Shown here piece after piece: positions 44,785 to 57,353 of a stretch of DNA of 64,000 bases. The position numbers and the translations under genes were made by a program. Under the pieces are notes generated by a model, which ran no database searches, was not told the DNA's origin, and was given only the letters and a program-made list of their open reading frames with translations. Source of the DNA: Lathyrus oleraceus (lineage: Eukaryota; Streptophyta; Magnoliopsida; Fabales; Fabaceae); assembly GCF_024323335.1 (NCBI RefSeq), contig NC_066584.1, positions 233,211,494-233,275,493 on the forward strand. Reading direction: 5' to 3'. The stretch's first letter is position 1. Every line of letters begins with the position of its first letter.

Positions 44785-44797
44785 AAATAGGGGCAGC
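44785..44797 (+). other. Polypurine tract of element A
   Basis: AAATAGGGGCAGC immediately before the 3' LTR start TGTAAGACCCC. Confidence 0.8.
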
Positions 44798-47700
44798 TGT
44801 AAGACCCCAATTTTGACCCTAAGATCCCTCATGCTCTTATCATCATATGAATTAGCATTGGGATCACTACTTGGCATCCTCCTTACCCCTCATTAATTAG
44901 GTTTGCATTGGGAGATATTACCAAGCACCATTTGATTGTATCATACTTTGTTTTTTCATTATCTACTAACAAAATACAAAAAAATATGTCATTGTATAGT
45001 TGAACTCTTTTGTAGGTAGTGCACATGCTCACCTTTGATCCATCAAGCTCATATCAATGGTTTAAGACCATCATTGCAAGGAGATAAACCAATAATTGAT
45101 CTACTATGACTCTAAGTATCATATATGGATCCCTAAGATCTTCACACTTTATTTTGATCAATAAAGCTTCAAGAGTTTGAAGTTGGTTTTCCTTGGAAAC
45201 CCTAATTCATATGGGTATGTTGTGTAACTTCTTCAACACGTTTCTTTAGTAATTGATCAAATATTTCAAGGGATACTTCACATCTCATCATCCTATGCAT
45301 ATATTATCCTCCATTAGTCCCAAAAGTCAAGAAAATATCAAGCTAGCAAGTTGGTTCATGGTGGTTGACCAGAGAAAGTCAACTGATCAAAACTGGGGTT
45401 CCCTAGACCCTATCTCCTACAATATTTGTCATATGAAAATGATTCCAATAGAAACATTACTCTAAATGACATTCCAAACAACTTTAATGTTGAAGTATAG
45501 AGCTATTTTTGCTTGGAAAGTCATTTTTTATGGTGAAAGATTATAGGTCATTTTGTCTAAACCCTAATTTGGATGTCAACTTCCCAAGACCATAACTTGC
45601 TCAATTTTGATGAGATGAAAACCATTCAAGTTGAATGATCAAATTCAAGATGTCTACTTCAATGTTTAGGTTTGGAGGAAGTGCAAATTCAACTTGCAAA
45701 TACATGTGATATGAGGAAACATTATAGGTCATTTTGGGCTAATACCATTGAACAAGTGTTTTTCCTCAACTGCTAAAATGCATAACTCCTTCATACTAAA
45801 TCCAAATGAGGTTAAATTTCTGACCAAATTAAAGGTAATTGGAAGAGCTGAAACTTTGATGAAGGAACTTTTCTCATTTGAAGTCCATAGAAAAAGTTAC
45901 CCAATGTGGAAGAAGTGAACATATGGCTTGGTACTTAGAATTGTTTTTGATATGTTTGATTTTCCAAACTTCCACCTCAAAATTCATCATGACAAAAGCT
46001 TCAAATGAAAAAGTGTTCAACATGAAAGTTGTTCCTCTTGATCTAACATTTCCAAAAATTCCGAATTCATCCCATTTGGACAAAGATTGGATGACTTGCA
46101 CGTGGCTTAAAGTTGAAGGACCATTTGGAATATTTGAACTTTCACTTTCCATACACGATTGCATGGCCTTTCCACATGACTTTAGCATTGCTTACACATG
46201 ATTTTGGACCTGAATGAATCATTACATGAGTCTATCACACGCCGATGCATCCATCAAAGGTGGATTACTATTTTTGAACTTCTGAAGGAAGTGTGCAATT
46301 ATCAATTCCTTGGTTATAAATAGAGACCCTCTTGCTCAGAATCAAGGACCCTGGCGCACAAGCTTTGAATCAACAACCCTAAACCCTCTCATTCAAAGGA
46401 TAAGCTTGGTGATTTTCATTAAAAATCGAGTTTAAAATCTCCCACTGTTTTGATATTCAAACTCCAAGAGTCCTTTTTCTTCCTTGATCCATTTCCACTC
46501 TATCAAGCATCAGAAGCAAGGCCAAGCACAATTGAGAGCAAGATCGTATCCATATGAACATGCAGTGAAGGTAAATTTCTGAACTTTTCATCTCTTTGAT
46601 TCTCACTTAATTCTCCAATATTCTTGTTAATTTTTGGTTGTCTGAAGTCCTACCAATGTAGGCAAGAAGATTGAGTTGCTTAGATCATGATCCTCAAAAT
46701 TCAACTCCCTGTATCTTTCTATATACTTGGAGTTAGATGAAATTGAGGCCAGATTCGAGCTCCTGAGCTTTTTTAATTTAAATCCATGTCCTCCTTTTCT
46801 ATTTTGGTGATGGTTGAGGGTGGACCAGTCCGGTGAGGTCCACCGGAGAAGAAGACCGGAGCTCTGGCTTCGACGATGTATTGGCATGTCTCTAGACCAC
46901 ATGATCCTTCTATTTTGTTCTAATATTGAGCGTCCAAATTGATTACCACGCATGTGGAACATTGACTGAGATTCACCACGGAATGCGCGCTCTGATCCAC
47001 TTGATCTGCCACCTCAATTAATGAGGGAGATCAAGTGGTCCACGTTTTTTTGTATTTTCTGATTTTTATTTTAATTGCTTTATTTTCATTAATTCATATT
47101 AATTTTAAAATTGATCCAAAAAATATGAGACTTTCACCAAAAATTTCCAAATAATTTTCTCTTTCATTTTCTGAATTAAAATTACTTTTTGGATCAATAT
47201 TAATATTTTCATGATTTAATTGTTTTTGTGCATATTTTTAATTGTTTAAAAATAATTTTAAGTTTTCAAAAATTATGAAATTTTTTCTCCAAGGTCAATT
47301 GACCTTATTTGACCTATGATAAATCTCTTTGCCATTTATTTGGTGTTTTGAAGAGGTTTTAGGTTTTTGACCAATCATAATTTAATTTAATGTATTTTTA
47401 ATTGATTTTTAATTGTTTAAATGTAAATAAATTGTGTTGAGATATTTGTGTTGACTTGTTGAGTTTGACTGTTGTTGTTGGGCCTTGGTCAAGGTTGATT
47501 TGACTTTGTTGAGTTAAAATCATTGGATTTAGGGGATTGATGAAATGTACATTTCATCTCCCAAAATGAATGAATGATTTTAATTTGGTAAAAGTCCTCC
47601 CATGACTAATTTGTGTTGATTTCATTTCCCTTCCCTCTTCATCTCAATCCCATTCTATCCCCATCCATTTCATTGACCTATGATATCTCTATATCTTAAG

Positions 47701-49490
47701 GCTAGTTGATTGCAAAATCAACATAAGTATGGATGAGATTAGGTCCACCCTTTTTCCATTTTCTTTTTGTGTGTGGTATGTTTTAGGAGTATGGTTCATT
47801 ATACCATATCTCTAACATGCATAAACACCAAAGTTTTTTATTGCCCGACCTCAAATAGTTGTGACTTCTACATAAGTCCAATTACGATTGCTTAACATAA
47901 CGCTAAGTTTTGACACAAAAGGCATAGCATTCTAGTAAGTGAGATTGTAAGTCTCCCCACTTTCATGGTATTGTGTGGAAACTTGGCCTTTTTTACTTCC
48001 TTTGGAAGATTTCTTGGTTCAAGGATCCATGCTTGTGAATAGAGGGTTGAGTGTTCTCCAAAGAATGCTTTAAACAACAAAAAAAACAAAAGCAATACTA
48101 ACTTATAATCAACTAACATTTAATTTCAAGCCATTTACTTTTATGCACTTTAAATTCAAGTCATTATTCATTTGCCATTATTCATACCATTTAACTTGTT
48201 TACTTTAATGTCATTTTCACTTTACTCACTTGAGCCATACCTTGTGATTATATTGTGATTGTATATACTTGTTTGTGTATTTTGTTTGTGGTCTTTTGAC
48301 CTTAATGCACACAATAATAACAAAAAATCTAAAAAAGATTTGTGTGGACTGTTGGATTTGATCTGAGACATTGAACTTAGAATTAGGCAACAATCCCTAT
48401 GCAAAATGACTTGGTCAATGCCAACTTTTCTGAAACCAAGGGCTTGTGAAGTGAACTTTCATCTGATGCAAGTATTGAAATCCCTTTTGAGTTCATCTGT
48501 TACACGGTCTTGATGCAAATGTTATTTTGAACTTGTGTCTAATGCCTTATTCTGAGCCATTCAAGGAGTATGTCATCTGATACATGGGAGATTATGAAGA
48601 AGATCATGAAGTTGCTAGCTTGGATGTGGCTATCTTTATTTGATGTCCTTCTCTTCATCTTGCTATTTGTGTATTGATATTGCTGGATTCTAAAGTTCAA
48701 GGGAAAACTGGGTTTCTATATGATATTTTTGTCTATTGGATTGCATCCCATTAGTCAGATCTTTTCAACTCTCAACTTTTAAATTTTTGCTTAGGATTAG
48801 TCTCTTCATCTCCTCCCACTTCTTTAATTTCAAATCTCTCTCTCCTTTTAAAATTTTCTTTGCTTGTGATTTCTGAACTTAGGCTCTTTTGCCAATTAGA
48901 AACTTTGGCTTTATGCCATTGCATTTTTAAGCTCTTTTTCTTAATCAAACTTGTAAATGAACTTAATCATATTGACTTAAAATTTCAAAAGACAAAAAGA
49001 ATTAACACTCATTCAAACCTTTTTAGACCTTTTGTGCCTATTTTTAAACTTAAAATTTTGATTAAAAGCTATCCACTTAATTTGGATTTGATACCACGAA
49101 CAACGAGGTTTTGATCCCTCATTTTATGTTGGTACGTAGGCACGAGTCCGAAGGTCTTGTCAAACACAAAAATATAATTAATGAATTCTTTTCTCATCCC
49201 ACACTCTATTTATTGCAAACATCATTTTATACCAAAACACATGTACACACAAAAAAGGCTCCCTAGGAGTACCTAGGACACTTTGGGTGCTAACACCTTC
49301 CCTATGTGTAACCAACCCCCTTACCTGTAATCTCTGACATTTTATTAGTTTTGAGTTTAAAAATTCTTATCTTTGGGTTTTGTTCGTACTTTTCCCTTTT
49401 CCTTTGGAAACAATAAAAGTGCAGTGGCGACTCTGGTTTTTTTGACGTTAAGTTCATCAATAGCTTAATGGTCATGAATTTACCGCTACA
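44798..49490 (+). mobile_element. 3' LTR of element A
   Basis: 4693 bp, TGTAAGACCCC to ACCGCTACA, full length unlike the 5' copy. It contains the TATA box (46315-46322), the GGGTGCTAACACCTTCCC block (about 49286-49303), an AATAAA signal (about 49411-49416) and the U5 motif TGGCGACTCT (49425-49434). It is followed by the GTAAG duplication. Confidence 0.93.
46315..46322 (+). promoter_or_regulatory. TATA box of element A 3' LTR
   Basis: TATAAATA followed by GAGACCCTC, matching 9694-9701 in the 5' LTR. Confidence 0.7.
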
Positions 49491-49495
49491 GTAAG
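49491..49495. repeat. Target-site duplication of element A, right copy (GTAAG)
   Basis: Exact repeat of 8171-8175, directly after the 3' LTR of A. Confidence 0.93.
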
Positions 49496-50167
49496 ACACT
49501 CCAAATATCTCAAAAACTCCATCCTCTTCTAACAAGGTATTACGAACTACGATTTTGAACTCTCTCTATGACCTAATTCCTCTTTTTATTGTCAGGGTTT
49601 TTTCATCCATTACTTTTGAACTATATATTTCTTGATGGACTCCTTTGGAAACACTGGAGAAATGTGGACTTGCCCTTTAACATCACATTTCTTCTGTTTG
49701 GATTTGTTATCCAACTTATAGCTTATGCAAGGTATCTATCTATCTTTATTATTTATTATCACCGTGGCACTGAAACCTCTTGACAAATGTGTGTTTGATG
49801 TTCGACATGTATTTGTCGTATGTATGTGCTCGATGCATGTGATCATATTCAATTTATTTAATTTTTGAAATTATTAATAATATGTCAAGGTTAGTGTCAT
49901 GTATGTATACATATCTTAATCAATATTAATTAACTGATGATATATTTTGGATTATATGTTAGTTCTAATTATTCAAATGGAAGGAGTTAAACACCCATGT
50001 CCAAGCATAATGGTTCTATATTTTATTGGGCCACAAACACTCTCTACATATTTGGGGGATATGCCGTTACTGTGCAAGACAATCTTAGACGTTTATTTAG
50101 ATTCATGTCATTTACGTTTTTACCCCTGATAGTACTATAATTGATAGAGCTTAATTGATTAATTAAG
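49496..50167. other. Unassigned, possibly genic AT-rich DNA right of element A
   Basis: The first 14 or so codons continue the open frame that ends at 8175 left of element A. Further on, a TTATTGTCAG (49586-49595) resembling a 3' splice site is followed by an open, hydrophobic stretch (about 49596-49736; LPFNITFLLFGFVIQLIAYA) that ends at a GCAAG-GTATCT donor-like site. No family was recognised. This may be a decayed gene fragment or chance. Confidence 0.35.
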
Positions 50168-50394
50168 TACTCCTTCAGTTTCTTTTTAAGGGACATTTTC
50201 TTGATAATTTTTTTTTTAATTGTCACTTACAAAGTTAAAGATAGTATTAGCTGCATTTTAGTCAAAATTACTCCTAGATAATTATTATAAAGATAGATAA
50301 AAAAATTAAAATGAATGTAATAAATAATTAAAGATATTGATTAGCTTTCTTGGCATATGTAAAAAAAATGACATTTAAAAAGAAAGAAAGAGTA
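50168..50394. mobile_element. Stowaway-like MITE (Tc1/mariner type)
   Basis: Flanked by TA on both sides (50168-50169 and 50393-50394). The left end CTCCTTCAGTTTCTTTTTAA and the right end (reverse complement CTCTTTCTTTCTTTTTAAAT) are imperfect terminal inverted repeats of 30 or so bases, continuing to GACATTTT. CTCC start, TA duplication, about 223 bp size and AT-rich interior without an ORF all fit Stowaway MITEs, which Tc1/mariner transposases mobilise. Confidence 0.8.
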
Positions 50395-51067
50395 ATTATC
50401 ATTTACTAACAATTTGGACTTAAAAGTCATTTTGATTGTTACTCACCCTTAACCTCTATAAACATAATCTAAACATGAATCTAATTATATCACACATCTC
50501 TTTAAGTATATATATTCTGGTCACTATTATAAACAAAAGAGAAAGTTTTTAAATTTATTAAATAAATAATATATCTGATGATTAGTATATATCACATATA
50601 TCAATTATTTAACGAATATAAACAAAAATTATTTAATTTTGATTTTGGATAATCAACTTCTTCTTCTTTTTAACTTATCACTTTCTTTTTGAATAATACT
50701 AATAAATTGTAGAATCGTTTTCCCACAACTTTAGTGATGAAAAAAGCAGTGAAAAAATATTTACTGAAAATAATGGTCACATTTTCTTCTTTTATTTAGA
50801 CCCAAAGAATAGTGATATTTATTTTCATGAGGTCCATTATTTATTCCAGCTATAGTGTACAAAAATGAATAAAATTAATTAATGCTAATGAAAATTGAGA
50901 TAGTGTATTATCACCGTGTAGCAGACACCAGACCAAACCCGAGAAACTCTGCGATATTAATATCATACTTTATTTTTTTGGATGCAAAATGTTGTGGAAC
51001 AACCTCCCAAATTTGTTGGAAGATGGGTAGGAACCTTTGTGATCAAATGTAATTATAGTATACTTTG
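50395..51067. other. AT-rich unassigned DNA
   Basis: Very AT-rich, with only short ORFs and no match to the elements in this window. It ends at the LTR of element F. CTTTG at 51063-51067 would be one copy of F's target duplication; the other is out of view. Confidence 0.5.
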
Positions 51068-52920
51068 TGTAGCGGGGTATTCGTTACCTTTAGATTTATT
51101 GACTAAATCAAAAGTAAACCATACAAGTCGAGTCGCCACCGCACTTCTATTTATCCAAAGGAAAGGTTAGAAAGCGAATAAAAACCAAGAAGTTTTATCG
51201 AATCAAAAACTAATAAAAATGTCAGAGATCGGGGTAAGGGGGTTGGTTATGCGATGGGAAGGTTTTAAGCACCCAAAACATCCTAGGTACTCCTAGGGAG
51301 CCCTTTTCACAATTGTTGTAAGGTTGGTATTTTTGTGAAAATTTATTTGTGCAAACATGATTGGGGAGATGAGAGAAGAATGTACAAATTATTTACAATT
51401 TTGTGTTTGAATGGATGAACCCATTGCCTACGTACCATATTAAAAAAGATTAGGATCAAAACCTCATAGTTTGGTGTAAAAATCTCAAAATAAGTTGGTG
51501 AATTGATTGGTCCAAAAGCCTTAAGGTCTTTTGTTATCCAAGGGAGAAAACTCAACCTAAAACCACAAATTCACCATGTGAGGATAGCTTCAACATGCTA
51601 GTGAGGGGTTAACCCTATAATAAGCATGGAAGACTCATTGTCCATCACTAAGGATATATGTGAGTATTATATCTACTTCAAGGATAACTCAAACCTAATA
51701 GCTAAAGCTTATGAAAAGTTTTGATAAGAAAGTGGCCATTGAAACCACAAAAGCATTTGAATGAGTTATATTTACCAATGAAAAGTATTTATAAAATATG
51801 GTCAAAGTTGACTTAAAGATTCAATTCAAAATAAGTGTTATGAAAAGAAAGTTTGAAAATTAAAAGGATAATGCTTAGGTTTCTAATGTTTGAAAACAAG
51901 TGTTAATGTTTGCACAAAAGTTTTGGCTTGGGTTAGAGTGGAGGGAAGAAGATGAATGGCTAAGTCCTAAACATACAAGAGATGAAGGAGAAGAAATAAG
52001 ACCACACATAGAGTTCCCTTCTTGAGATCATATTGATGATCCAAGCTACTCCTTCTTTTGGATTTAGCAAGCAATACATGTATACTCAAGCAATCAATCA
52101 ATCAAGCAAAGCTCTTAGGAATCTTCCAATGGTTCTTGTATCTCTCACTTTAGATGCACATGACAATGGTTCTTCAATTTGGCTCAAATAGGAATCCCTA
52201 GCACAAAAGCACACACATCAAAAAGTTCCATGAAGCAAATCAATAATGGACAAGAGTGAGTTTAGAGATTTGGTCCTTCTAATCCATCTTCAACATTTAA
52301 GCCTTTTTACTCCATTTTGCATAGGGAATGTCCTAGAATCTAAGTCCTTTTTGTCCATTTTTACATTTGGTGCACAATAATCAAAACAAACCACAAGCAC
52401 AATAGTATATACACAATTATATGCTCAAGTGAGCAAAAGGCAAATTGCATTAACATAAACATGTGCTCAAATGAGCAAAGGGCAAAAAGCAAATGAATAA
52501 TATGTACAAGAATAGTAAATTGCATAAATGTAAAGTGCAAGAATTAAATGTTAATGGTTAATGGTTAGTGTTAGTATTAGTGTGCCATAAGGCAATTTAG
52601 CGCTATGTTAAGCAATCGTAATTGGACTTATGTAGAAGTCACAACTATCTGAGGCCGGTCAATAAAATGTAGGCAACAACATAAGTTAGAGATCTTGATT
52701 AGTGAACAGAGCTCCTACAACTTGCCATGCCAAAAAGAAGATGAGAAATGATCTTGTATTGATTTAGGTTCTTTGCTTGATTAGGAAGCAACTTATCCTT
52801 AATGCAAAGCCATTCACTTGATCCATGATCAAGATGAATTAGATTTGAATCAAGGAAGGCCAAACCTCCCATACATCAAGGCTAACCATCAATCTTTAAC
52901 TCATTGATCAAAAAAGAAAA

Positions 52921-52948
52921 AGAAGAAGAAGAAGAAGAAGAAGAAGAA
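52921..52948. repeat. GAA microsatellite
   Basis: About nine AGA/GAA units in succession, preceded by A-rich sequence, inside LTR F. Confidence 0.9.
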
Positions 52949-54386
52949 TGAATAATAAAGTGCATTAATGGAAATCAAATGAAGTAATCAACAAGCATTG
53001 ACCAAAGATAGATGAGATCAAGGTCAAACAATAGTAAACAGAAGCAAAATGAAGATTAGGAGTCAAGAAACAAATAAAATATTTTTGGTATTTTTCAAAA
53101 GTAAAATAATACTTGAATTAAAATAATAAAGAAAGGTCAAACTTCAAATTCACTTCAAATCCACTTTGAAAAGTCCAAGTGAATTATCCTAACTTCAACA
53201 AGGTCAAACAAAGTTTGACAAAAAATTTCAGCATTTTTAGAAGTCAGAAACTATTTTTAATCAATTAAAAATGAATAAAAATAACCTAATTGAACTAAAA
53301 TCTCAAATAAATCTCAAATCAATTCATAAATTAATGAGATTATTTTTCATAGATCCATTATCATTCAAAGAGGTTGGGAAAATATTTTTGTATTTTTTTA
53401 ATATCAAAAACTATTTAAAATGAATTAAAAATAACCAGAAAAGAGAAAATTCCTAAAAAATATCAAATGATAAAATAAAAATATTCAAAATCATTTTTAG
53501 AAACTAGAAATTAAAAGAATAAAAATGCAATTCGTTTCACATTTTTTGGACCAATAATGAAGGAGATATGATTTTTTGAAATGAAATGGTATTTAAAAAA
53601 TAAAATTAAAATTGAAATCATAAATTAAAATGGCAAAAAAACATGAGGCGTTGGATGGAGCTCATTAAATGAGCTGGAAAATCTCATGGACCACATGTGC
53701 ACATCCACCATACACTTCAGTCAATGAAAAACACCTTGCCATTAATTAAGTCATGACATTGAGTGGCTAAGATCTAATATGGAAATAAGATCATGTGGCC
53801 AGGATTCGATCTGGAAACCAGACGGTGGTGTACACCACGTCTTCTCCGGCCAAACTTCTGGCGCTGACCAAAAGTTGCAGAGATCCAAACTCCACCAAAT
53901 GAAGCGATCCAGGTATCAAATGAAAGCTGGGGTGATGTACATCACCCATGTGCCAACCAATTCTACTATAGGCTTCCATGGAGAGAGGAATCAGAGCTTG
54001 AATTTTGTGGTGTTCAACTGAAACTTGATGTAATTTAAAAATTCAAAGCACAAAATGATTGCCTATATGGAGAGGACTTCAGACAACCCAGCAACAACAA
54101 GAAAGAAGCTAAATACAAAGAGATTCGAAGAAAACAAGTTTGGATGTAAACCTCTGAAATGAGGAGCTTGAGAGCACGATCTCTTGATGCTTATGCTTGC
54201 AGTGTATTCTATGGATCAAGGTGAGCAAGGCTTAGGAACTGTAGATCTAAAAATCAATCAAGGAAATTGAAATTTAGATCCGAAAATTTTGAAAGAAATA
54301 GTGATTTCCTTTGAGTGTGGTTATGGAATGATTCGTGTAGCATAACAGGTGCCCTTAGGTTGTGAAAATGAGAAGCATTGAGCACT

Positions 54387-54394
54387 TATTTATA
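54387..54394 (-). promoter_or_regulatory. TATA box of LTR F
   Basis: Minus-strand TATAAATA in the context GCTATAAATAAGTGC, about 0.9 kb from the LTR start at 55292. Confidence 0.65.
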
Positions 54395-55292
54395 GCAATT
54401 GATGGCTGGTATGCATGAGCATGGATGGAAAGGGCCTCCATGCATGGGCATGTACAGGCGCATGGAGGGCCCAATTCCACTTGGAATTGCAAGCTGATAC
54501 CAAATAGAATCAAAATGGACGTGCAAATTATGTGTACTGAGCTCATGCAATGCATTTTCAATGAGTTTCCAAAAATGCTCCAAATTGTTCATCCCTTCGA
54601 AAATGGTATTTCCAAAAGTGAAACATAGCCTTATGGGTAATGGTTGGAAAGCCATTGGCATAAGGATCAATTATTATATTGACCAAAACTTCATTTGGGA
54701 ATGGGAAATTGGTGAAAATTGATCATGAAGTGTAAGGTGCAAACCATGTACATGTGAAAATTTCAAAAATGGCCAAACTTCAAGCCCTTCTGTTTCAGTG
54801 ATGCAAGCTCCAAATGACAAAACCTTCAATACCAAGGTTGCCTCATGAGCAAGGCACAACCAAAGCATAGTTGAATTAGGGTTTCCTTGGGAAACAAGCC
54901 TCAAGCCCTTTGGTTTTCTTTGATCAAAATGATGAATTGAGATACTTGGGAGGCATATTTTATGGATGAGATCTTTTGGAACCATTGTCATGGTTGATTT
55001 CACCTTCACCTGGTCATTTTAATGAGCATGGGGCCACCTAGGAGCCTTGAATCTTGTGACTGCTCAAGCTACAAACAAAAGATGTTAGTGACATATTTTT
55101 GTGATTTTGGTTAGTAAAAAAAATAAGAAAAGCAATAATATACAATTAAAGCATGCTTGGTGATCTCAGACCAACTCACAAGAGTTCCCACCCTAGGGTT
55201 AAGGAGCCAAGGTGCTATGATCCTTGAGGCAAATGCAAAGTGCAATGATATGATGCCATGAGGGATCTTAGGGTCAAAATTAGGGTCTTATA

Positions 55293-57353
55293 GATACCCC
55301 TATTTAAGGTCATTCTAGCCGGATAAGTGAAGTTTAAAATCTTCGTCTCGACGAGGTAGAATGGGCTTAAATAATAACAAAGAGACAAATTTTGGTCCCT
55401 AAGAGACCTCATGATGCAAATGTATGTATGCAAAAGGTAATACTCTGTGGAGATATGTGTCCACAAAGAAGAAAAGTAATCAAAAGAAACTGAAAATCCA
55501 TATGAGTAATATTCTCATAAATGGGACAGAGACTCTGGGGACTCTAACGGGGAATAAAGGGAATAAAATGCGTGAGCAGGTCACGACTTAAAACTTGCTA
55601 AGAGACACGAGAGGGATTGCACGAAAATAAATCAGTGGAAAGACTCGAGCTGACGCAAAGATGCGTGTATTGGGGAATATGCCAATACAGCAAAACTATC
55701 CATAAAGGATACTTCAGATGAAAATCCGGACTCAGATGGGGAAAATCCACTAAGGGACTTCACTGGGGAATGTCCAAAGAGGACTCATATGAGGAAACAA
55801 CATAATGAGGTATTACCGGTTACTGGGTAATAAGCTCAAGGAGACATGTGATCGAAACACCGGTATGAGGGTGAGAGAACAACACATTCGGGGAGAGTGA
55901 ATATCTAAAACCGGTATGAGGGTGAGAGATATCAAACATCCATAATCATCCGAGGAAGACCTAAAAAGGTATACTTTGACTCAGGAAATCTGACTCCACA
56001 GGGGACAAAAAGTCATAATAGGGAGCAGAAGGGAAGGAACACCAGGGATACCGGTTATTGGGCATATAATAGGTGACCAACCAGGCGTGAATTGGGGAAT
56101 ATTTCGAAGACACTCATCATCCGAAAAGACGGCTGAAAAAGCAAACTCGATTATAGGATGGACATTCGGTTCCATAAGGAAATGCGAATCTTACTCGACT
56201 GGGGAAGAACAAAAGACTTCGACCGAAGAGTGCATGATATATATTATCTATTACCATCAGAACATAGATAATATACTCGCATGGAAGATTATCCACAATC
56301 GGTTACTGGGTTAATAAAGGATAAATCGACCGAAAGGAAAGGACATCGAGATACCGAATACTAGGTATAAAGTGATGACCAATCAAAGGGAGAAACAATC
56401 ATTACCTAAACAAGGGTAAATGAAAGATAACTCGCTGGGGATAAATTGCTTAACTAGAACAATCATCTGAGATACATATCACCGGTTACTGGGAGATATA
56501 CTCAAAAAGTGAAGGAATATCGATACCGAATATTGGATAAAGATAACCGACAAGGGTGGGATTACATCTACCAGATACTGGGTAGAAAACCACAGAAGAG
56601 TAATCGCCATCAGTTAGGATGAACAAAATAAAGTTAACTCTACAAGGGGATAAAATGGGGTTTACAACTACTGGTATGAGGGTAGAAAACCATAGACAAT
56701 AGGACTTACAACTACCGGTTACTGGGTAGCAGGCCACAGGCTCCGCCGGGGAAAAGATGGACAATTACTGGTTACTGAGCAATCGTTCATCTAAACTACG
56801 GGGAAGTGCAAAGGGAAATATCAAGAAGATTCAATCTAGGAACGAACTAGAGAGGCACAATGAAACAAGACTCAACCCAATGAGGATATATCTCAGGGGA
56901 GAAACTCCATCCCGATACATATTTTGGGAGGAAATAGAAATAATAATCATCCACGAGGACATAACTCAGTGGGGAATATGGAGGAAAGGATAAACACTTT
57001 CTGCCTTTGGGGCTGACTCTATATGGAGAGATCAGACATAAACATCTGCTTTGGGGAAGTATGTATCACCCAAATAGCAGGAGGCATCAAACAAAAATAT
57101 ATGGCAAAGAATGCAGCATGAATATCTGAATGTTAAGAATATGCATATATGCGTGTGGTTTATGTATGATGAATGCTGACAAACAGACATATCTAACACA
57201 AACAGGTCCAAGAATCAATGAGCAAGTATCCGGTACTACATCTCAAAAGAGAAAGCCAAGCCCACTGAAGAACATCCCATCTGATGGGGGCAACAGATAC
57301 CAGGAAACAAAGATCTCTACAGGGAAAGAAGAACCAATCATTCAGTTGGGAAG
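55293..57353 (-). other. 3' UTR of element F (truncated by element D)
   Basis: The part next to the LTR is, on the minus strand, homologous to the last 170 bp of A's 3' UTR, with a polypurine tract AAATAGGGGTATC (55293-55305). Farther on it carries many CCAGTAACCGGT-type hairpins like those of A (55813-56790) and a few CATCCTAACTGATG-type ones (near 56610). No coding sequence is seen. At 57354 LTR D begins; the rest of F should lie beyond D. Confidence 0.8.
55813..56782 (-). repeat. Covarying hairpin array in the 3' UTR of element F
   Basis: Minus-strand hairpins with a CAGTAACC-like loop: TTACC/GGTAA (55813-55830), ATACC/GGTAT (56351-56368), CTACC/GGTAG (56568-56585 and 56712-56729), TTGCT/AGTAA (56765-56782, one G-U pair), and ATGCC/GGTAT near 56063 (one G-U pair). 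The stem near 56480-56505 is longer with one T-T mismatch. At least two related units do not pair well. Confidence 0.72.

Larger units (their letters stand above)
41957..44797 (+). other. 3' UTR of element A
   Basis: 2.8 kb without credible ORFs. Two GAAA-tetraloop hairpins follow the stop at once (41974-42051). A pyrimidine-rich region with many CCCCAG words comes next, then a degenerate repeat of about 100 bp (43400-44350) built around TTGATATGTTCA and CCAGTAACCGGTAG. The end (44620-44797) matches the start of this window and, in reverse, element F. The polypurine tract AAATAGGGGCAGC is at 44785-44797. Confidence 0.82.
8176..49490 (+). mobile_element. Ogre-like (Ty3/gypsy, Tat lineage) retrotransposon A, old, with nested insertions
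   Basis: Element A has two LTRs of one family (8176-12094 and 44798-49490), a perfect GTAAG duplication, a degenerate primer site, ORF1, gag-pro, an intron, pol with a second RNase H, a long 3' UTR and a polypurine tract. Removing the insertion B plus its duplication leaves about 20.9 kb, in the range known for Ogre elements. The first 150 bp of the two LTRs differ at roughly 12 sites, so the insertion is old. All its ORFs carry stop codons or frameshifts, so it could move only with enzymes supplied by other copies. Confidence 0.93.
51068..55292 (-). mobile_element. 3' LTR of minus-strand Ogre-like element F
   Basis: On the minus strand it starts TATAAGACCCTAATTTTGACC (55292; the second base differs from the usual TG) and ends CCCCGCTACA (51068), 4225 bp. 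Its start resembles LTRs A and E, while its end GAATACCCCGCTACA equals that of LTR D. It contains the conserved GGGTGCTTAAAACCTTCCC block (about 51258-51276), the U5 motif TGGCGACTCG (51129-51138) and a TATA box. It is bounded by F's 3' UTR on the right. Confidence 0.9.

Noticed and set aside
52921..52948. GAA microsatellite as a functional element
   Set aside because: Simple slippage repeat within an LTR; nothing further supports a function.
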